This document shows, in pieces, positions 33,180-34,742 of a stretch of 34,742 nucleotides of DNA (position 1 is its first letter; the number at the start of each line of letters is the position of its first letter). The notes beneath the pieces are model-generated. The model saw only the letters and a list, made by a program, of their open reading frames with translations, had not been told where the DNA came from and did not search any database. The position numbers and the translations under genes are program-made. The stretch spans positions 1 through 34,742 of the forward strand of contig JAGDCV010000081.1 of assembly GCA_017958365.1 (NCBI GenBank), given 5' to 3'. This DNA is from Clostridiales bacterium (GTDB taxonomy: Bacteria; Bacillota; Clostridia; Saccharofermentanales; Saccharofermentanaceae).

Positions 33180-33210
33180 AAGCCGTGGCCACGTGTCGCG
33201 GCTTTTGATT
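33180..33210 (+). terminator. Attenuator-type terminator before ABC-F
   Basis: AAGCCGTG (33180-33187) pairs with CGCGGCTT (33197-33204), one G-T pair included, followed by TTGATTT. Only 33 bases separate it from the ABC-F start, so it must lie in the mRNA leader. gccacg at 33125-33130 can pair with cgtggc (33184-33189) of the 5' arm, a ready antiterminator. Confidence 0.62.
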
Positions 33211-33243
33211 TATCCGACGTGATGATTCACGGAGGTAATAATT

Positions 33244-34704
33244 ATGGCTTTAATCAATATCAAAGATCTTACATTCGGGTACGACGGAACGGGTGAGATG
33301 CTGTTCGATCATGTTAACATCGGACTTGATACGACCTGGCGTCTGGCCTTGACCGGAAGAAACGGCAGGGGCAAGACGACTCTGTTCAAGATACTTAAGG
33401 GAGAACTTAATTACGGCGGTTCTATAACGGGACTTCCCAAGGTAGTGTCGTTTCCCTGCGACGACATGGAAGAGGTTCCCGACTGGAAGATCCGGAAGGA
33501 ATTAAATCTCATGAACGCAGATCCCGATATAATGTGGAGGCCGATGGAGACGCTGTCGGGAGGAGAGAGGACGAAGCTCATGCTTGCGGCGTTGTTCTCT
33601 GATGAAGATGCGTTTCCTCTGATAGACGAGCCCACGAATCACCTCGACCGCCACGGAAGGGAGATCGTATCTTCATATCTTGCAAAGAAGGAAGGCTTCA
33701 TCGTTATATCACACGACAGGGACTTTCTTGACAGATGTACGGACCATACACTCGTCATAAAGAAGACGGGACTTGAACTCACGGCTTCCAGTTTCTCAAC
33801 CTGGTGGGACAACAACGAGAAGAAGTTAAACGGCGAGAGAGTAAAGAATGAGCAGCTCAAAAGGGAGATGAGCGACATAAAGACCGCCATGAAGAAAAAT
33901 GCCGAATGGGCGGCTAAGTCCGAGAAAAATAAGAACCGTGCCAATGCTCCCTCGAAGATAGCTGAGAATCACTGGACGAGAGCATACGAAGCCGAGAAAT
34001 CAAGAAAACTCATGTCTCTAGCGAGTAATCTTCAGAAACGTAATGAGAAGAAACTTGAAGAAAGGGAAGGGCTTCTTAAGGATGTTGAGCGTGAGGAGAA
34101 GCTTAAGATAACGGGAAGCACTCATCACAACAAAACTCCCATAAGGCTTCAGGATGTCACGTTAAGAAGGGATGGCCTTGATATAGTGGGAGGTCTGTCA
34201 CTTGAGGTTAACAGAGGCGATAAGATAAACATTACAGGACAAAACGGATGCGGTAAAAGTACTCTTATCAAGTTCCTGACAGGTGCGGGACAGGATGAGG
34301 GTATCACGTCGGAGGGTGAGGTGTATATCGCACCCGGGTTAACGATCTCTTATGTCGGTCAGGATACATCCGAGCTTAAGGGGACCATCTATGATATCGC
34401 TTCTTATCGGGGTGCGGATAAGACACAGCTTAGTACGATACTTATCAAGATGGGTTTTACAAAGCAGATGCTCGAGAAGGATGTCAAGGAACTCTCGCTG
34501 GGACAAAAGAAGATCGTAATGATCGCATTAAGTCTATGTGAGCAGGCTGATGTCTATCTTTGGGATGAGCCCTTAAACTACATTGATGTTTACATAAGAA
34601 AAGAGATCGAGAGGCTGCTTACTGACAGCGACATTACTCTGTTATTCGTAGAGCACGATAAGAGTTTCTCTGATAATGTTGCAAATAAAGAGCTGGCCCT
34701 GTAG
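33244..34704 (+). CDS. Antibiotic-resistance-type ABC-F protein (Lsa/Vga-like)
   Basis: The 486 residues contain two ABC domains and no membrane part. The first has Walker A GRNGRGKTT, signature LSGGERTKLM and Walker B FPLIDEPTNHLD; the second has GQNGCGKST, LSLGQKKIVM and VYLWDEPLNYIDV. A charged linker of about 80 residues (around KNAEWAAKSEKNKNRANAPSKIA) separates them. GRNGRGKTT and DEPLNYIDV are typical of the Lsa/Vga/Sal-type ABC-F proteins that bind stalled ribosomes and displace lincosamides, streptogramins A and pleuromutilins. GGAGG precedes the ATG. The leader with its own small frame and attenuator supports a role induced by ribosome-targeting drugs. Resistance itself is not shown by sequence. 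Confidence 0.85.
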   Translation: MALINIKDLTFGYDGTGEMLFDHVNIGLDTTWRLALTGRNGRGKTTLFKILKGELNYGGSITGLPKVVSFPCDDMEEVPDWKIRKELNLMNADPDIMWRPMETLSGGERTKLMLAALFSDEDAFPLIDEPTNHLDRHGREIVSSYLAKKEGFIVISHDRDFLDRCTDHTLVIKKTGLELTASSFSTWWDNNEKKLNGERVKNEQLKREMSDIKTAMKKNAEWAAKSEKNKNRANAPSKIAENHWTRAYEAEKSRKLMSLASNLQKRNEKKLEEREGLLKDVEREEKLKITGSTHHNKTPIRLQDVTLRRDGLDIVGGLSLEVNRGDKINITGQNGCGKSTLIKFLTGAGQDEGITSEGEVYIAPGLTISYVGQDTSELKGTIYDIASYRGADKTQLSTILIKMGFTKQMLEKDVKELSLGQKKIVMIALSLCEQADVYLWDEPLNYIDVYIRKEIERLLTDSDITLLFVEHDKSFSDNVANKELAL

Positions 34705-34724
34705 GGTCAGCTCTTTGTTGTTTG
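34687..34724. terminator. Bidirectional terminator overlapping the ABC-F stop
   Basis: AAAGAGCTG (34687-34695) and CAGCTCTTT (34708-34716) form a 9-bp stem, with CCC/GGG inside extending it, followed by gttgtttg. The stop codon lies in the loop region. The A-rich left side suggests it works on both strands. Confidence 0.75.
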
Positions 34725-34742
34725 ATTATATAGATATATATC

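Overview
The window looks like chromosomal DNA of an anaerobic Bacillota, most likely class Clostridia. The support is strong AGGAGG-type ribosome sites, sigma-A-like promoters, many tightly coupled genes, a Lsa/Vga-type ABC-F gene and clostridial-looking protein sequences. The genus cannot be fixed from the sequence alone.

Layout. (1) 143-3286 is a small decayed integrative element at the 3' end of a tRNA-Pro(UGG) gene. It is bounded by a 19-bp direct repeat and holds a truncated tyrosine integrase, a radical SAM/SPASM enzyme, a small lipoprotein with two VYGPP motifs and a larger lipoprotein. (2) 3415-7237 holds a divergent cysteine-synthase-like gene, two membrane protein genes and a GNAT acetyltransferase. 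(3) 7371-12959 is a sulfur amino-acid block: a D-cysteine desulfhydrase/ACC-deaminase homologue, a second cysteine-synthase-like gene, a Cys/Met-metabolism PLP enzyme, a PatB-type C-S lyase and a LysR regulator. (4) 13134-18202 is a sulfonate/nitrate/taurine-type ABC importer followed by a DUF4418-like membrane protein and a MacB/FtsX-type ABC pair. (5) 18312-27520 is a ten-gene, tightly packed operon: cysK, yezD, nifB-like, nifX-like, nifH, nifD-like 1, nifK-like 1, a Cys-rich nifX-like gene, nifD-like 2 and nifK-like 2. (6) 27580-34704 holds a ParB-like/BMP fusion, a phosphoesterase, a VanZ-like membrane protein, a GH43 enzyme, a VanX-like lipoprotein and an ABC-F gene behind an apparent attenuator.

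The central finding is block 5 with blocks 3 and 4. It encodes a nitrogenase-like reductase system with one Fe protein and two different DK pairs. Both D subunits keep the P-cluster cysteines and the Cys275-type cofactor ligand. Neither keeps the Gln191/His195 pair needed for N2 reduction, and only D2 keeps the His442-type ligand. No nifV, nifS/U or molybdate-uptake gene is seen, and no dedicated nifEN pair unless D1K1 fills that role. Instead it shares an operon with cysK and yezD and sits among C-S lyases and a sulfonate-type importer. This fits reductive release of sulfur from organic sulfur compounds, in the spirit of the methylthio-alkane reductases (MarBHDK), but with an unusual double-DK layout. 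The substrate is not known.

Regulation. An 18-bp operator-like sequence (15/18 identical) lies exactly 11 bp upstream of the predicted -35 of both the importer operon and the cysK-nif operon. A different 21-bp dyad (GTTATA-N9-TATAAC) precedes other sulfur genes in the window. The LysR protein at 12054 is the obvious candidate regulator.
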